A DNA stretch of 64,000 nucleotides from JACPVF01 sp964502095. GTDB lineage: Bacteria; Chloroflexota; Anaerolineae; Anaerolineales; Villigracilaceae. The position numbers and the translations under genes were made by a program. Position 1 is the stretch's first letter, and each line of letters opens with the position of its first letter. The stretch lies in contig CAZCUF010000010.1 of the NCBI GenBank assembly GCA_964502095.1, positions 1 to 64,000 of the forward strand, read 5' to 3'. Shown piece by piece: positions 1 through 7,944 of this stretch. The notes under the pieces were generated by a model, which was not told the DNA's origin, searched no databases, and was given only the letters and a program-made list of their open reading frames with translations.

Positions 1-1685
1 TCGGTGACATACTCGAAGCGCACCTGTATCTTTTTGCCCGCATAAGCGGAAAGATTGACATCCTCGGTGATCCAGCCATTGGACTTGGCGTTGTATCCCC
101 AGCCATACGCGTTGCCCGAAGGATCCTCGTCGGTGCCGGAAGGCGTTTCGAGAATCTGCCAGCTTTGTCCATCCTGCGAGACTTCGAGATAGGCGTAATC
201 GTATCCCTCTTCAATGTCGTACCAGGTTTTATACGATAGCGTGATCGGCCCGCTGACGTTGGTGAAATCGAATTCACGCGTGAGGGTCATATCCGAATCG
301 TCGCCTTTATTCGACCAGAAATCGTACGAACCCGAGGAGGGATCGACAGGCAGTAAAGTTGTGAAGGTTGAACCGGTGAAATCCAAAATGGAATCGCCAC
401 TGCATGTGATTCTGATGTAATCAATGCCATATTGATTGACCGTGCGCGTCAACGGAGCCTGCGGACAAGTATCAATAGTTTCAGTGGCCCCGGTCTGCGG
501 CGCTTTGGGATAATTATGGTAGGTATAGCGCCCATCGCCGACGGAACCGTCTTTGAGATACAACGCCGCCGCCCAATCCATGAACACATCGTTCGCGGTG
601 ATCAACTTGCCGGTTTGAGGATCGGTGATGTCGAGCTTTGTAAGCGTATCGTCCACGCTGGGCAGGCTGTTTTCCTGATCTTTCACCAGAGCCTGGGTGG
701 CATCTTCACCGAAGCGGTCGAGGAAATAGGTCAGAAAGAGGAATGACTCGCCGTAATGCGGCCCGTTCGAACCGGGGTCGGGAAGCCAGTCGGTCAATTG
801 GAGATCGGGATTGTAAACATAATACTGGTCGAAATAGGCGGGATAGCCGTTCAGGAATTCAGCCACCATCGAGAAGCCTTCATTCACCCAGGAGGTCTCG
901 TTGCGATCCTGATTCCAGTGGATCATATGCTGGAACTCGTGTGCCAGCGTGCCATAGGTTTCCTCGGAGCCCAGGTCCATGTTATCGGCGTTGAAGAAGA
1001 ACATCTCATGGCCGTTGGAATATTTATGGATGAGCGGGTTGTATTCATCGGGCGTGGAGTAATAGCCCGCGTTGGAATTGCCTGTGCCGCGCGTGTAGAC
1101 GATGTAAATATGCGGGTCGCCATCCACGCCGGGAGACCATTCACTGCCGAAGAACTCGCGGTCGGTGGGATAGATCTTGTCCTCGAAGGTGTCCATCAAT
1201 TTTTTCATTTCGCCGTCGTTATATCTCACACCGTCTTCCACCCAGAAATACGAATGAGCGGTGATATAACGCAGTGTCGCATCTACTTGAAAATTCTCAT
1301 TGGTATCCACATTGGCGACCCAAAATTTTTGATGTGCGCCCACTTGCAGAGGCACAGCCGGCGGCGTCAATGTGGCAGGAATATTACATTTGCCCTGCAA
1401 GCGGCAGGCCAGCGCGTACGGATCATTCTCCGGAACGATGGTCTGCTCCAAAGTGGATAACGTATCCGGCGAGATTTGATCCACAGGCGGGCGAGTCAAC
1501 TCGGGAATCGGTGTGGGCGCGCCGTCATCCCTGGGTGGGATCGGCAGGTCCACACTCGGGAGGCTTTGATAGTAGCGATAGAAAATATATCCTCCCATCC
1601 CTGCCGCCAGCAGACAGATGCAACACAATAATACGAGAATCCCCGCAACGATCACAGCAGTGGAGTTCGACTTTTCAGGGTTCAT
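1..1685 (-). CDS. Secreted/anchored zinc metalloprotease, 3' end cut by window edge
   Basis: This open frame runs off the left edge, so only the first 561 residues are visible. A hydrophobic anchor lies at about residues 9-30, followed by a Pro/Thr-rich linker. The zinc-protease signature HEFQH is at 249-253 and a WVNEG motif about 15 residues later (Glu269), the gluzincin arrangement seen in M30 hyicolysin-like peptidases, where that Glu is the third zinc ligand. The visible C-terminal part is a beta-rich segment resembling the MAM-like domain of immune inhibitor A proteins. It probably degrades proteins outside the membrane. The family call (M30-like rather than M6) is inference from the motif. 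The start ATG immediately precedes the anchor and has no strong Shine-Dalgarno. It follows the clpC terminator on the same strand, so it is probably transcribed separately. Confidence 0.8.
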   Translation of the reverse strand, partial: MNPEKSNSTAVIVAGILVLLCCICLLAAGMGGYIFYRYYQSLPSVDLPIPPRDDGAPTPIPELTRPPVDQISPDTLSTLEQTIVPENDPYALACRLQGKCNIPATLTPPAVPLQVGAHQKFWVANVDTNENFQVDATLRYITAHSYFWVEDGVRYNDGEMKKLMDTFEDKIYPTDREFFGSEWSPGVDGDPHIYIVYTRGTGNSNAGYYSTPDEYNPLIHKYSNGHEMFFFNADNMDLGSEETYGTLAHEFQHMIHWNQDRNETSWVNEGFSMVAEFLNGYPAYFDQYYVYNPDLQLTDWLPDPGSNGPHYGESFLFLTYFLDRFGEDATQALVKDQENSLPSVDDTLTKLDITDPQTGKLITANDVFMDWAAALYLKDGSVGDGRYTYHNYPKAPQTGATETIDTCPQAPLTRTVNQYGIDYIRITCSGDSILDFTGSTFTTLLPVDPSSGSYDFWSNKGDDSDMTLTREFDFTNVSGPITLSYKTWYDIEEGYDYAYLEVSQDGQSWQILETPSGTDEDPSGNAYGWGYNAKSNGWITEDVNLSAYAGKKIQVRFEYVT

Positions 1686-1750
1686 GAAAATCCTCAGTTA
1701 AAAGTTCGCCCCATGATACACGATTTGATTGAAAAACGGATGAGGAAATT

Positions 1751-1784
1751 AAAAGCAAAAGGACGGCAGGTTTCACTGCCGCCC
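1751..1784 (-). terminator. Rho-independent terminator of clpC
   Basis: On the minus strand a GGGCGGCAG / CTGCCGTCC stem with a six-base loop is followed by a TTTTGCTTTT tract. It starts 8 nt after the clpC stop codon. Confidence 0.75.
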
Positions 1785-1792
1785 TCCCACAG

Positions 1793-4258
1793 CTACGCTT
1801 CAGCCGGTTGTTCGGCGCGCTTCATCAGCTGTGCCGTTTGAAAAACGATCTTCTCGTTTTCCACATCCACCACAACCGCGGCACCGTCTTTGAATTTGTG
1901 CGCCAGCAACTCCACCGAGAGCGGACTCTCGACATGCTTTTGGATCGCCCGGCGCAATGGACGCGCGCCAAAAGCCGGGTCATAGCCCTCCTTGGCCAGC
2001 CACTTGCGCGCCGCCTCAGTCAGCTCGACCGTGATGTTGTACTCGTGCAGGCGTTCCTGAACCTCCTTCATCTGGAGGTCCACGATCTGTTCCATCTCTT
2101 CGATGGACAGCGGCGAGAACATGATAACTTCGTCGATGCGGTTCAGGAATTCCGGACGGAACGCGCCCTTAAGCGCCTTCTCGATCTTATCGTGCGCTTC
2201 GCGTTCCTCGTCTGTGGCTTTGGTTTGCAAAAAGCCCAGGGTGCCTCCCTGCCTTACGTACTCAGTACCCAGGTTCGAGGTCATGATTAGAATCGTGTTG
2301 CGGAAATCCACCACGTTGCCCTGACCATCCGTCATGCGGCCATCGTCTAGGATTTGCAGTAACGCGTTCCAGACTTCGGGGTGCGCCTTCTCGATCTCAT
2401 CGAACAGGACGACTCGATACGGACGCCTGCGAACTGCTTCCGTTAATTGACCGCCTTCCTCATACCCAACGTATCCCGGAGGCGCGCCAAAGAGCCGGCT
2501 TACCGTATGCTGTTCGCGGTACTCGGACATATCCACGCGCACCAGCGCGTCTTCGTCGTCGAACATGAACCATGCGAGCGCCTTGGCGAGTTCAGTCTTG
2601 CCTACACCCGAAGGACCGATGAAGATAAACGAGCCGATGGGACGGCGCGGGTCTTTCAAACCGGAACGGGCGCGGCGAATGGCATCAGAAACTGCGTGAA
2701 TGGCTTCTTCCTGCCCAATGATGTGTTCGTGCAAACGTTCCTCCATGTGCAGGAGTTTTTCGGATTCCGTCTCCATCATCTGACTGACCGGAATACCCGT
2801 CCACTGATGGACAACGGCCGCAATATCATTGACATCCACCACCTCGTCGAGCTGGTGTTCGGATTCCCATTTATCGCGCTTTTCGTGATATTCCTGTTCG
2901 AGGCGCAGGTGTTCAGCCTTCTTCTGCGCGGCGCGTTCGTATTCGCGGTTCAAGCCGGATTGTTCCTCTTCGGCTTGCAGTTTTTCGATCTCAACCTTCA
3001 TCGCTTTAAGCTCGGGCGGCATCGAATACAGGGCCACGCGCAATTTGGCCGCGGCTTCATCGATCAGATCAATGGCTTTATCGGGCAGGTGACGATCCGC
3101 CACATAACGGTCGGCCAAACGCGCGGCGGCCACCAAAGCCTCATCCGAAAAATGGACTTTATGATGCGCCTCGTAGCGGTCGCGCAGGCCTTGAAGCATT
3201 TTGATCGTGTCATCCACGCTGGGCTCTTCCACATAGATCGGCGCGAAGCGGCGTTCGAGCGCGGCATCTTTCTCGATATATTTATGAAACTCATCCAGTG
3301 TAGTGGCGCCGATGCATTGCAGTTCGCCGCGTGACAGCGCCGGTTTGAGCATGTTGGACGCGTCCATTGCGCCCTGCGCGGCTCCCGCGCCCACGACGGT
3401 ATGCAATTCGTCGATCATTAAAATAATATCGCCTTGTGCGCGCTGAACTTCCTCCATCACTGCTTTGAGGCGTTCCTCGAATTCGCCGCGGAAACGCGAA
3501 CCGGCGATCATCGAGCCGAGGTCGAGCGCGACGACTTTCTTGCCCGCCAAAATTTCGGGCACATCATTATTGGCGATCTTCTGCGCAAGCCCTTCGGCAA
3601 TGGCGGTCTTGCCAACGCCCGCTTCGCCGATCAACACCGGGTTATTCTTGGTGCGACGCGAAAGGATCTGGATCAAACGCATAATCTCTTTATCGCGTCC
3701 AATGACAGGGTCGAGCTTGCCTTCGCGCGCCAGCTGTGTGAGGTCGCGCGAGTATTTTTCCAGCGTGCGGTAATGGGACTCAGCCTGCGGGTCCGTAACG
3801 CGCTGTCCGCCGCGAATATCCTGAATGGCATCGTAGACGCGGTCGCGCGTCAGCCCGGCCGATTCCAAAATACGCGCGGCGGGCGTATTCCGTTCGGTAA
3901 GAATGGCGAGGAAAATGTGCTCGGTCGAAATGTATTCGTCTTTGAGTCGGTTGGCTTCCTCGTTCGCCAGGTCGATGATCCGCTTGACGCGCGGCGTGAT
4001 AAAAATCTGCCCGGCGCCGCCGCCAAAGATATTGGCCTTCGGGCTGGCGCGCAGAGTCGCGTCGAGACGATCTGTGAGCGCCTCGGCGCTGACGTTGAGT
4101 TTTTCCAAAATTTGGGGGATCACCCCGCCCGGCTGTTCGATGAGCGCCAGCAGGATGTGTTCTGTATCGATCTGGTTATGGCCGTAGCGCTGGATGATCT
4201 CTGCGGCCCGTTGAGCGGCCTCCTGGGCCCTCTCGGTAAATCGGTCAAATCGCATCAT
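1793..4258 (-). CDS. clpC: ATP-dependent chaperone ClpC (Hsp100, AAA+)
   Basis: ClpC unfolds proteins with ATP and feeds them to ClpP. The 821-residue product has the full class I layout: an N-terminal repeat domain beginning RFDRFTERAQ, a first AAA+ module with Walker A GEAGVGKT and an IDELHT Walker B, a UVR-type middle segment, and a second AAA+ module with GPSGVGKTELAKAL and VLFDEIEKAHPEV. The presence of the short middle domain and the N-domain sequence favour ClpC over ClpB. The longer frame opens 36 nt upstream, but AGAGG lies 9 nt before the MM pair at 4258, so I place the start there (4255 is possible). No clpP, ctsR or mcsAB is adjacent. A promoter and an inverted repeat lie upstream. 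Confidence 0.95.
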   Translation of the reverse strand: MMRFDRFTERAQEAAQRAAEIIQRYGHNQIDTEHILLALIEQPGGVIPQILEKLNVSAEALTDRLDATLRASPKANIFGGGAGQIFITPRVKRIIDLANEEANRLKDEYISTEHIFLAILTERNTPAARILESAGLTRDRVYDAIQDIRGGQRVTDPQAESHYRTLEKYSRDLTQLAREGKLDPVIGRDKEIMRLIQILSRRTKNNPVLIGEAGVGKTAIAEGLAQKIANNDVPEILAGKKVVALDLGSMIAGSRFRGEFEERLKAVMEEVQRAQGDIILMIDELHTVVGAGAAQGAMDASNMLKPALSRGELQCIGATTLDEFHKYIEKDAALERRFAPIYVEEPSVDDTIKMLQGLRDRYEAHHKVHFSDEALVAAARLADRYVADRHLPDKAIDLIDEAAAKLRVALYSMPPELKAMKVEIEKLQAEEEQSGLNREYERAAQKKAEHLRLEQEYHEKRDKWESEHQLDEVVDVNDIAAVVHQWTGIPVSQMMETESEKLLHMEERLHEHIIGQEEAIHAVSDAIRRARSGLKDPRRPIGSFIFIGPSGVGKTELAKALAWFMFDDEDALVRVDMSEYREQHTVSRLFGAPPGYVGYEEGGQLTEAVRRRPYRVVLFDEIEKAHPEVWNALLQILDDGRMTDGQGNVVDFRNTILIMTSNLGTEYVRQGGTLGFLQTKATDEEREAHDKIEKALKGAFRPEFLNRIDEVIMFSPLSIEEMEQIVDLQMKEVQERLHEYNITVELTEAARKWLAKEGYDPAFGARPLRRAIQKHVESPLSVELLAHKFKDGAAVVVDVENEKIVFQTAQLMKRAEQPAEA

Positions 4259-4332
4259 AGGAAAGTACCTCTTTTTCAACGGAAAGACCCACAAAGCCCC
4301 GGAGAACTTGAGGGTCTGCTGTGACAGAAGCG

Positions 4333-4367
4333 ATTATAACAAAACTGCGTTGACGGATTGTCAACGC
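4333..4367 (-). promoter_or_regulatory. clpC promoter with an inverted repeat over the -35 box
   Basis: On the minus strand TTGACA (4359-4364) and TATAAT (4333-4338) are separated by 20 nt, longer than the usual 17. A perfect 8-bp inverted repeat, GCGTTGAC-N5-GTCAACGC (4347-4367), covers the -35 box and enters the spacer. It is neither CIRCE, a CtsR heptad pair nor a HAIR element. Binding by a repressor or a MerR-type activator is inference. Confidence 0.55.
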
Positions 4368-4448
4368 GGCGTATGAAGAGTGTTAGATTTCAGGCGAAAG
4401 ATGAATCGCCATTCCGAAATTACATCTTAATCCATAGTAACATACGGC

Positions 4449-4454
4449 TATAAT
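4449..4454 (+). promoter_or_regulatory. TATAAT -10 box placed for leaderless transcription
   Basis: A perfect TATAAT ends 6 nt before the GTG at 4461, so transcription would begin at or next to the start codon. No Shine-Dalgarno or clear -35 box is visible. Confidence 0.5.
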
Positions 4455-4460
4455 TGTCCT

Positions 4461-5447
4461 GTGGCCTCCATTCCCATCCCGGTCCGGATCGAATCACACA
4501 AGAATTTACGCGCCATCAACATTTTGCGCGATCTGCCCGCCATCGCCGACCTAATCGAACTATGTTTCGCCAATACAATGGACAGCGAGGGCCAGCGTTA
4601 CGTGCAGGATATGCGCCGCGCGGGGGGCGACTCCAAATTCCTGCGCTGGGCCGCCAAAGTGACCGAAAGCACTTCCCTGCCGCTCACCGGTTATGTGTGG
4701 GAGGAAAATGGAAAGATCGTGGGCAACGCCAGCCTGATCCCCTTCCGTCATAGAAATAATCGTTTGTACCTGATTGCCAACGTAGCGGTCCATCCAGATT
4801 TTCGCCGTCACGGGATCGCGCGCGCCCTCACTGAGCGCGCCCTGCAACATACCGCTCAGCGCAAAGTCTCAGCCACGTGGCTACACGTGCGCAACGACAA
4901 CCAGACCGCCATCAAACTCTACACCGAACTTGGGTTTCACGAGCGGGCGCGGCGCACCTCCTGGCAGGCCGTCAAAGATTACCCCACCCAACAGCGCGCA
5001 AAAGAAATAGCGATCACCATCCGCGAGCCGCGCTTCTGGCCGCAGCAACAGGAATGGTTGAGCCGCGTCTATCCGGACGAGCTGGCCTGGTATCAAGCCT
5101 GGAATTTTTCCGCGCTGAGGCCGGGCCTGCGCAACTGGCTATATTTGGCGTTCATGAATATTAACGTTCAGCAATGGACGGCCACGCGCGTCTCAAGCCG
5201 GCAGATGGAAGCCGCGCTGGCGTGGATTCCCAACGGGCGGGATACAAACTCCCTTTGGCTCGCGGCAGGCTCACAGTCCAGCCCGGAGGCGGTTACGTCC
5301 CTGCTCGTCCATGCGCGTAACGCCCTGTCTCATCATCCCAATGTCGTATTAGATTATCCGGCGGAAGAAGCAGTCAGCGCGATCCTGAACGCCGGTTTCA
5401 AACCACTGCGCACGTTGATCTGGATGGAACATCGCGGCGCAACTTAA
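4461..5447 (+). CDS. GNAT-family N-acetyltransferase with C-terminal extension
   Basis: The 328-residue product has a GNAT domain over about residues 20-170: the VAVHPDFRRHGIARAL motif-A stretch (acetyl-CoA pyrophosphate-binding loop) and the motif-B region with NDNQTAIKLYTELGF. The remaining 150 residues have no motif I recognise and may be a second, degenerate GNAT-like half. The substrate is unknown. The GTG start has no Shine-Dalgarno but sits 6 nt after a TATAAT box. It is divergent from clpC. Confidence 0.85.
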   Translation: MASIPIPVRIESHKNLRAINILRDLPAIADLIELCFANTMDSEGQRYVQDMRRAGGDSKFLRWAAKVTESTSLPLTGYVWEENGKIVGNASLIPFRHRNNRLYLIANVAVHPDFRRHGIARALTERALQHTAQRKVSATWLHVRNDNQTAIKLYTELGFHERARRTSWQAVKDYPTQQRAKEIAITIREPRFWPQQQEWLSRVYPDELAWYQAWNFSALRPGLRNWLYLAFMNINVQQWTATRVSSRQMEAALAWIPNGRDTNSLWLAAGSQSSPEAVTSLLVHARNALSHHPNVVLDYPAEEAVSAILNAGFKPLRTLIWMEHRGAT

Positions 5448-5484
5448 GCGGCCCGAATTCGTATTTTCATTCAAAGGAGTCGCC

Positions 5485-5868
5485 ATGACAAAATTTTTCC
5501 TGCGTTGGGTTATCAACGCCATTGCATTGTATCTGGCTATTTTTCTATTGAGCGGGCGCGGCGTGGAATTCACCGGCAATTGGGTTTCAGTCATCTGGCT
5601 GGCCCTGATCTTCGGATTGGTGAACGCGTTCCTGCGGCCATTGCTCAAATTGCTTACGTGCCCGCTCATCATTCTGACCCTCGGCCTGTTCACGTTATTG
5701 ATCAATACCTTCCTCTTCTGGCTTACCGGCCAGATCGGACAGACCTTCAATCTCGGGCTTTCCGTGCAAGGGTTCTGGCCCGCTTTCCTCGGCGGATTGA
5801 TCGTCAGCGTTGTAAGCGTAATACTCAGCCTCATCCTGAAGGACGAACTGAGAAGTAAAAGCAAATAA
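5485..5868 (+). CDS. Small four-helix membrane protein, phage-holin-family-4 type (PF04020-like)
   Basis: The 127-residue protein has four predicted membrane helices and the family's features: an N-terminal FLRWVINAIALYLA helix, LIFGLVNAFLRPLLKLLTCP, then ILTLGLFTLLINTFLFWL. Despite the holin name, members are common chromosomal genes of unknown function in non-lysogens, and no phage gene is nearby. A good ribosome binding site (AAGGAG, 6 nt spacing) fixes the start. It lies 37 nt after the acetyltransferase gene on the same strand and ends at a shared terminator. Confidence 0.85.
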   Translation: MTKFFLRWVINAIALYLAIFLLSGRGVEFTGNWVSVIWLALIFGLVNAFLRPLLKLLTCPLIILTLGLFTLLINTFLFWLTGQIGQTFNLGLSVQGFWPAFLGGLIVSVVSVILSLILKDELRSKSK

Positions 5869-5878
5869 ACGCAGTGAA

Positions 5879-5910
5879 ACTCGGAAGTTCAAAAGACTTC
5901 CGAGTTTTTA
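5879..5910. terminator. Bidirectional terminator between convergent genes
   Basis: ACTCGGAAGT and ACTTCCGAGT form a perfect 10-bp stem with a 7-nt loop, followed by TTTTTA. It serves the plus-strand holin-family gene and may also act on the converging minus-strand gene, whose stop codon overlaps the tail. Confidence 0.8.
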
Positions 5911-7944
5911 TTTGAAGAACGGGGAGATCGTTTTGAAAACAAAGGCCATGAATCCCCATTGATTGGTCATCAATAAAACAAGGAATATCAATCCTGCCGT
6001 CTGGAACCAGCGTTTTCGGCCGAGGCCTTTCAGTGAAATCGCCGCGAACAAAACCAACGCATAGGTCCAATCGGCGGCATAGAGAAACGGCTCGGAGCCG
6101 TATCCCATGTGCAAGGCAAAATTGAAGAGCAGGATCAGCGGGAAGGCGAGGCTCAAATCCATTTTACGCGTACGAACCAAATTCCACAAAAAGAACAGGA
6201 CCGCCAAAGCCAATAACAACAGCCAAATTGCAATCACAATCTTCCCAAGCGCATTGTAGCCGCTGTAACTGAAATGTCCCGGTGATAATTTATAGAAATT
6301 GAAGCGCGGAAAACTTCCGCCGACCTGATCCGTCAGCGCGAAGGGCGTGGGAGCGGCGATGCTATACATAAAAATATTGCGCGCCAGCATCACGATACGC
6401 CCGATCAATCGCCAGGCAGGCTGGCCAAAGACCGGGATGGAATATTGTGACTCGATATTGGCGCCTGCCGGGTCGAAGAATAACAGGGCCGACGGAAACA
6501 CTGCGGCGTGAAGAGTGGTCAGCGCGATGGAAAGGGCGGAAGCAAATAAACCGTATTCGAAAATCTTTTTGAATCTGGGCCGCGCTACAACAAAACCGAT
6601 AAAGGTTTGAATAAAGTTCGTGATCGTAATTCCGAAGGTCAACGCGCCGGCCGCGACGAGGGTAAAGAGCGAGGTTTTTTCATCCAACAGCAAAAGCACG
6701 AAGAGTAAAAGCGCCGCGGCGGAGAAGATATAAGACTCGACCACTGAGCCAAACCACAGGTGCGCGGTGCTCGCGCCCAATAGGCTCGCGGTCAGGGAAG
6801 CATAGGTTCGCGAGCCGGTCCATTTTTTAACGATCAGCCAGGCCAGCAAAACGCACACTCCGCCTGTGAGCGGAACCAACAGAAGCGTAGCCGAAAAACG
6901 ATCATTGTTGAAAAATAAAGAAAAGAGCCAGACCATCGGACGAAATATAAAAAACGCAAACGGATGCACGGAACGCATTTCAATGCCGGTGCCGTTCTCC
7001 GCGCCGAGGCGGCCCATCCAGGCGAAGTTATCGGCGGCAAAATAATTTTCAGTGGTATCGAGCCCGGGATGATTGAAGACATAACTCAGCGCGGCGTAGG
7101 CGCTGAAGAAGATCAGTCCCAGCATGAGGCCGGGGAAATTCCCCGCGGCAAATATATAGGGCTTTGAAGCCTTGATGCGTTCCAGTCCGCCGCGCTGATC
7201 GAGGGCATATAAAGTCCACGCGCTGAAAGCAGGTGATAGAATCGCCAGTGACCAGAAGAGGGGCACAGAAGATGCACTTGGGAGGAAAATATTGCGATTG
7301 AACAAATTCGGATAACTCAGGCACAGTCCGATGATGGCCAGGGCGAAAGCCATTGCCGAAATAACGGTCAGCAGGCCCAGGATTGAAGCGAAGCGGCGCG
7401 CTGACAAAATCTGCATACCGCGGCGTGCGAGGAAATATCCGCCAAGCCCGATCAGGGTCAACGCCAGAACGGACAAAATCGGAAAGGCCCAATCGGGATA
7501 CAGATGGCTTAAATATCCCGCCGCAAAGAAAGCCGGAATAAGGCTGACGATCCAGCCCAACACAAGTTCGATTTGCGATTTCTTTCGTGAGATATATTCA
7601 TAACCCAAACCGAAGAAAAACAAAAGCGCGAGGCTTAATCCGAAGGCAGAGATAAAATCTGCAATGCGAATTGAAATGGGAACGGGCGAGAGCAGGGCAA
7701 ACAGGGCCGCGCCCAGCAGAGCCTGCACAAAAAGAAGAATGGAACGATGCGCAACCTTCAAAAAGAGATTTGCGAAAAATGGAAAAGCCCAAAAGATCAA
7801 TACGCCGAAGCCGATTGCAGGCACGGCCATCAAAAGGAATTGATCTTCGCTGGAACGCTCAAAAAGATGAAAGAAGCGCGCCGCGAGAGATGCAGAAAAG
7901 GCAAGAGCCAGAATGGGGCTGACCAACCAGCGTGTTCGTTTCAT
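5908..7944 (-). CDS. Polytopic membrane protein, GT-C-like family of unknown function (paralog 1)
   Basis: A 678-residue protein with well over ten hydrophobic helices. It shares an ordered set of motifs with the products at 7941-9629 and 21412-23079: EMRSVHPFAF, a GASTAHL...ESYIFSAAALLLF helix pair, FGITITNF, SIAAPTPFA and, near the C-terminus, HMGYGSEPFLYAADWTYAL. The layout, with soluble loops between helices and an acidic loop (NYFAADNFAW) before the MRxVHP motif, resembles GT-C glycosyltransferases that use polyprenyl-phosphate sugars. No DxD/DE site is certain, so that function is inference. The start is set by an ATGA overlap with the upstream paralog gene, implying translational coupling. 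The longer reading frame has no better start. Confidence 0.75.
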   Translation of the reverse strand: MKRTRWLVSPILALAFSASLAARFFHLFERSSEDQFLLMAVPAIGFGVLIFWAFPFFANLFLKVAHRSILLFVQALLGAALFALLSPVPISIRIADFISAFGLSLALLFFFGLGYEYISRKKSQIELVLGWIVSLIPAFFAAGYLSHLYPDWAFPILSVLALTLIGLGGYFLARRGMQILSARRFASILGLLTVISAMAFALAIIGLCLSYPNLFNRNIFLPSASSVPLFWSLAILSPAFSAWTLYALDQRGGLERIKASKPYIFAAGNFPGLMLGLIFFSAYAALSYVFNHPGLDTTENYFAADNFAWMGRLGAENGTGIEMRSVHPFAFFIFRPMVWLFSLFFNNDRFSATLLLVPLTGGVCVLLAWLIVKKWTGSRTYASLTASLLGASTAHLWFGSVVESYIFSAAALLLFVLLLLDEKTSLFTLVAAGALTFGITITNFIQTFIGFVVARPRFKKIFEYGLFASALSIALTTLHAAVFPSALLFFDPAGANIESQYSIPVFGQPAWRLIGRIVMLARNIFMYSIAAPTPFALTDQVGGSFPRFNFYKLSPGHFSYSGYNALGKIVIAIWLLLLALAVLFFLWNLVRTRKMDLSLAFPLILLFNFALHMGYGSEPFLYAADWTYALVLFAAISLKGLGRKRWFQTAGLIFLVLLMTNQWGFMAFVFKTISPFFK

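Noticed and set aside
3434..4324. Long antisense frame opposite clpC, and similar frames opposite dnaK, mutL and the metalloprotease
   Set aside because: They mirror the codon pattern of strongly supported genes on the other strand, have no ribosome site and no recognisable domain.
4259..4460. CIRCE, CtsR or HAIR operators upstream of clpC
   Set aside because: None of their consensus sequences is present; the inverted repeat there differs from all three.
5485..5868. Holin-family protein as a sign of a prophage
   Set aside because: No lysin, capsid or integrase nearby, and this family is widespread on ordinary chromosomes.
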